From Thermoflexus hugenholtzii JAD2 (GTDB lineage Bacteria > Chloroflexota > Dehalococcoidia > SHYB01): a stretch of 6,063 bases of DNA. The notes under the pieces were generated by a model. That model was not told the DNA's origin and did not search any database. It saw only the letters and a program-made list of their open reading frames with translations. Of this stretch, positions 6,062 through 6,063 are shown piece by piece. The stretch lies in assembly GCA_945861815.1 (NCBI GenBank), contig CAMAVV010000105.1, positions 1 through 6,063 on the forward strand, read 5' to 3'. Every line of letters starts with the position of its first letter. Within the stretch, counting starts at the first letter, position 1. A program made the translations under genes and the position numbers.

Positions 6062-6063
6062 CG

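Noticed and set aside
5915..6063. Glycine riboswitch upstream of gcvT
   Set aside because: The predicted leader is too short and no aptamer-like conserved core or tandem arrangement is visible.
6043..6063. Start of a divergent plus-strand gene (ATG at 6043)
   Set aside because: Only seven codons are visible, with no Shine-Dalgarno, so it cannot be supported.

Overview
The window is GC-rich (near 60% by eye) bacterial chromosome with tight gene spacing. It holds seven recognisable protein genes in two convergent blocks. I see no tRNA, rRNA, CRISPR array, transposase or phage gene. Taxonomy cannot be settled from this sequence. A split glycine decarboxylase (GcvPA plus GcvPB), a DUF849/BKACE enzyme and tandem flavin split-barrel proteins would fit an uncultured Chloroflexota-like or similar environmental bacterium, but that is a low-confidence inference.

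Left block, plus strand (2-1419): the C-terminal part of a beta-keto-acid cleavage enzyme (BKACE, DUF849) is cut by the window edge. Two small PPOX-type FMN/F420-binding split-barrel proteins follow. The gaps are 3 nt and then a 1-nt stop/start overlap, so the three genes are almost certainly one transcript. The substrate is unknown. The BKACE copy has Gly where the characterised enzyme has a metal-binding Glu.

Middle (1420-1654): a 235-nt convergent intergenic region with no credible gene. It contains a nested set of inverted repeats at 1506-1640, which could be a dispersed intergenic repeat, a bidirectional terminator, or both.

Right block, minus strand (5914 down to 1655): a glycine cleavage operon in the order gcvT-gcvH-gcvPA-gcvPB. 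Gaps are 17 nt and 9 nt, then an 11-nt overlap. P-protein (PA+PB) decarboxylates glycine and loads the aminomethyl group on the lipoyl arm of H-protein. T-protein transfers the C1 unit to tetrahydrofolate and releases ammonia. The fourth component, dihydrolipoyl dehydrogenase (L-protein), is not in the window. An extended -10 promoter lies just upstream of the likely gcvT start and overlaps the start codon of the longest gcvT ORF. No glycine riboswitch is visible.

Right edge (5972-6063): the promoter region of gcvT, and possibly the last 19 codons of another minus-strand gene (weak).

The glycine cleavage half is ordinary. The BKACE-PPOX-PPOX operon and the palindromic intergenic element are the parts most worth a second look. 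I did not find strong evidence for a wholly new system.
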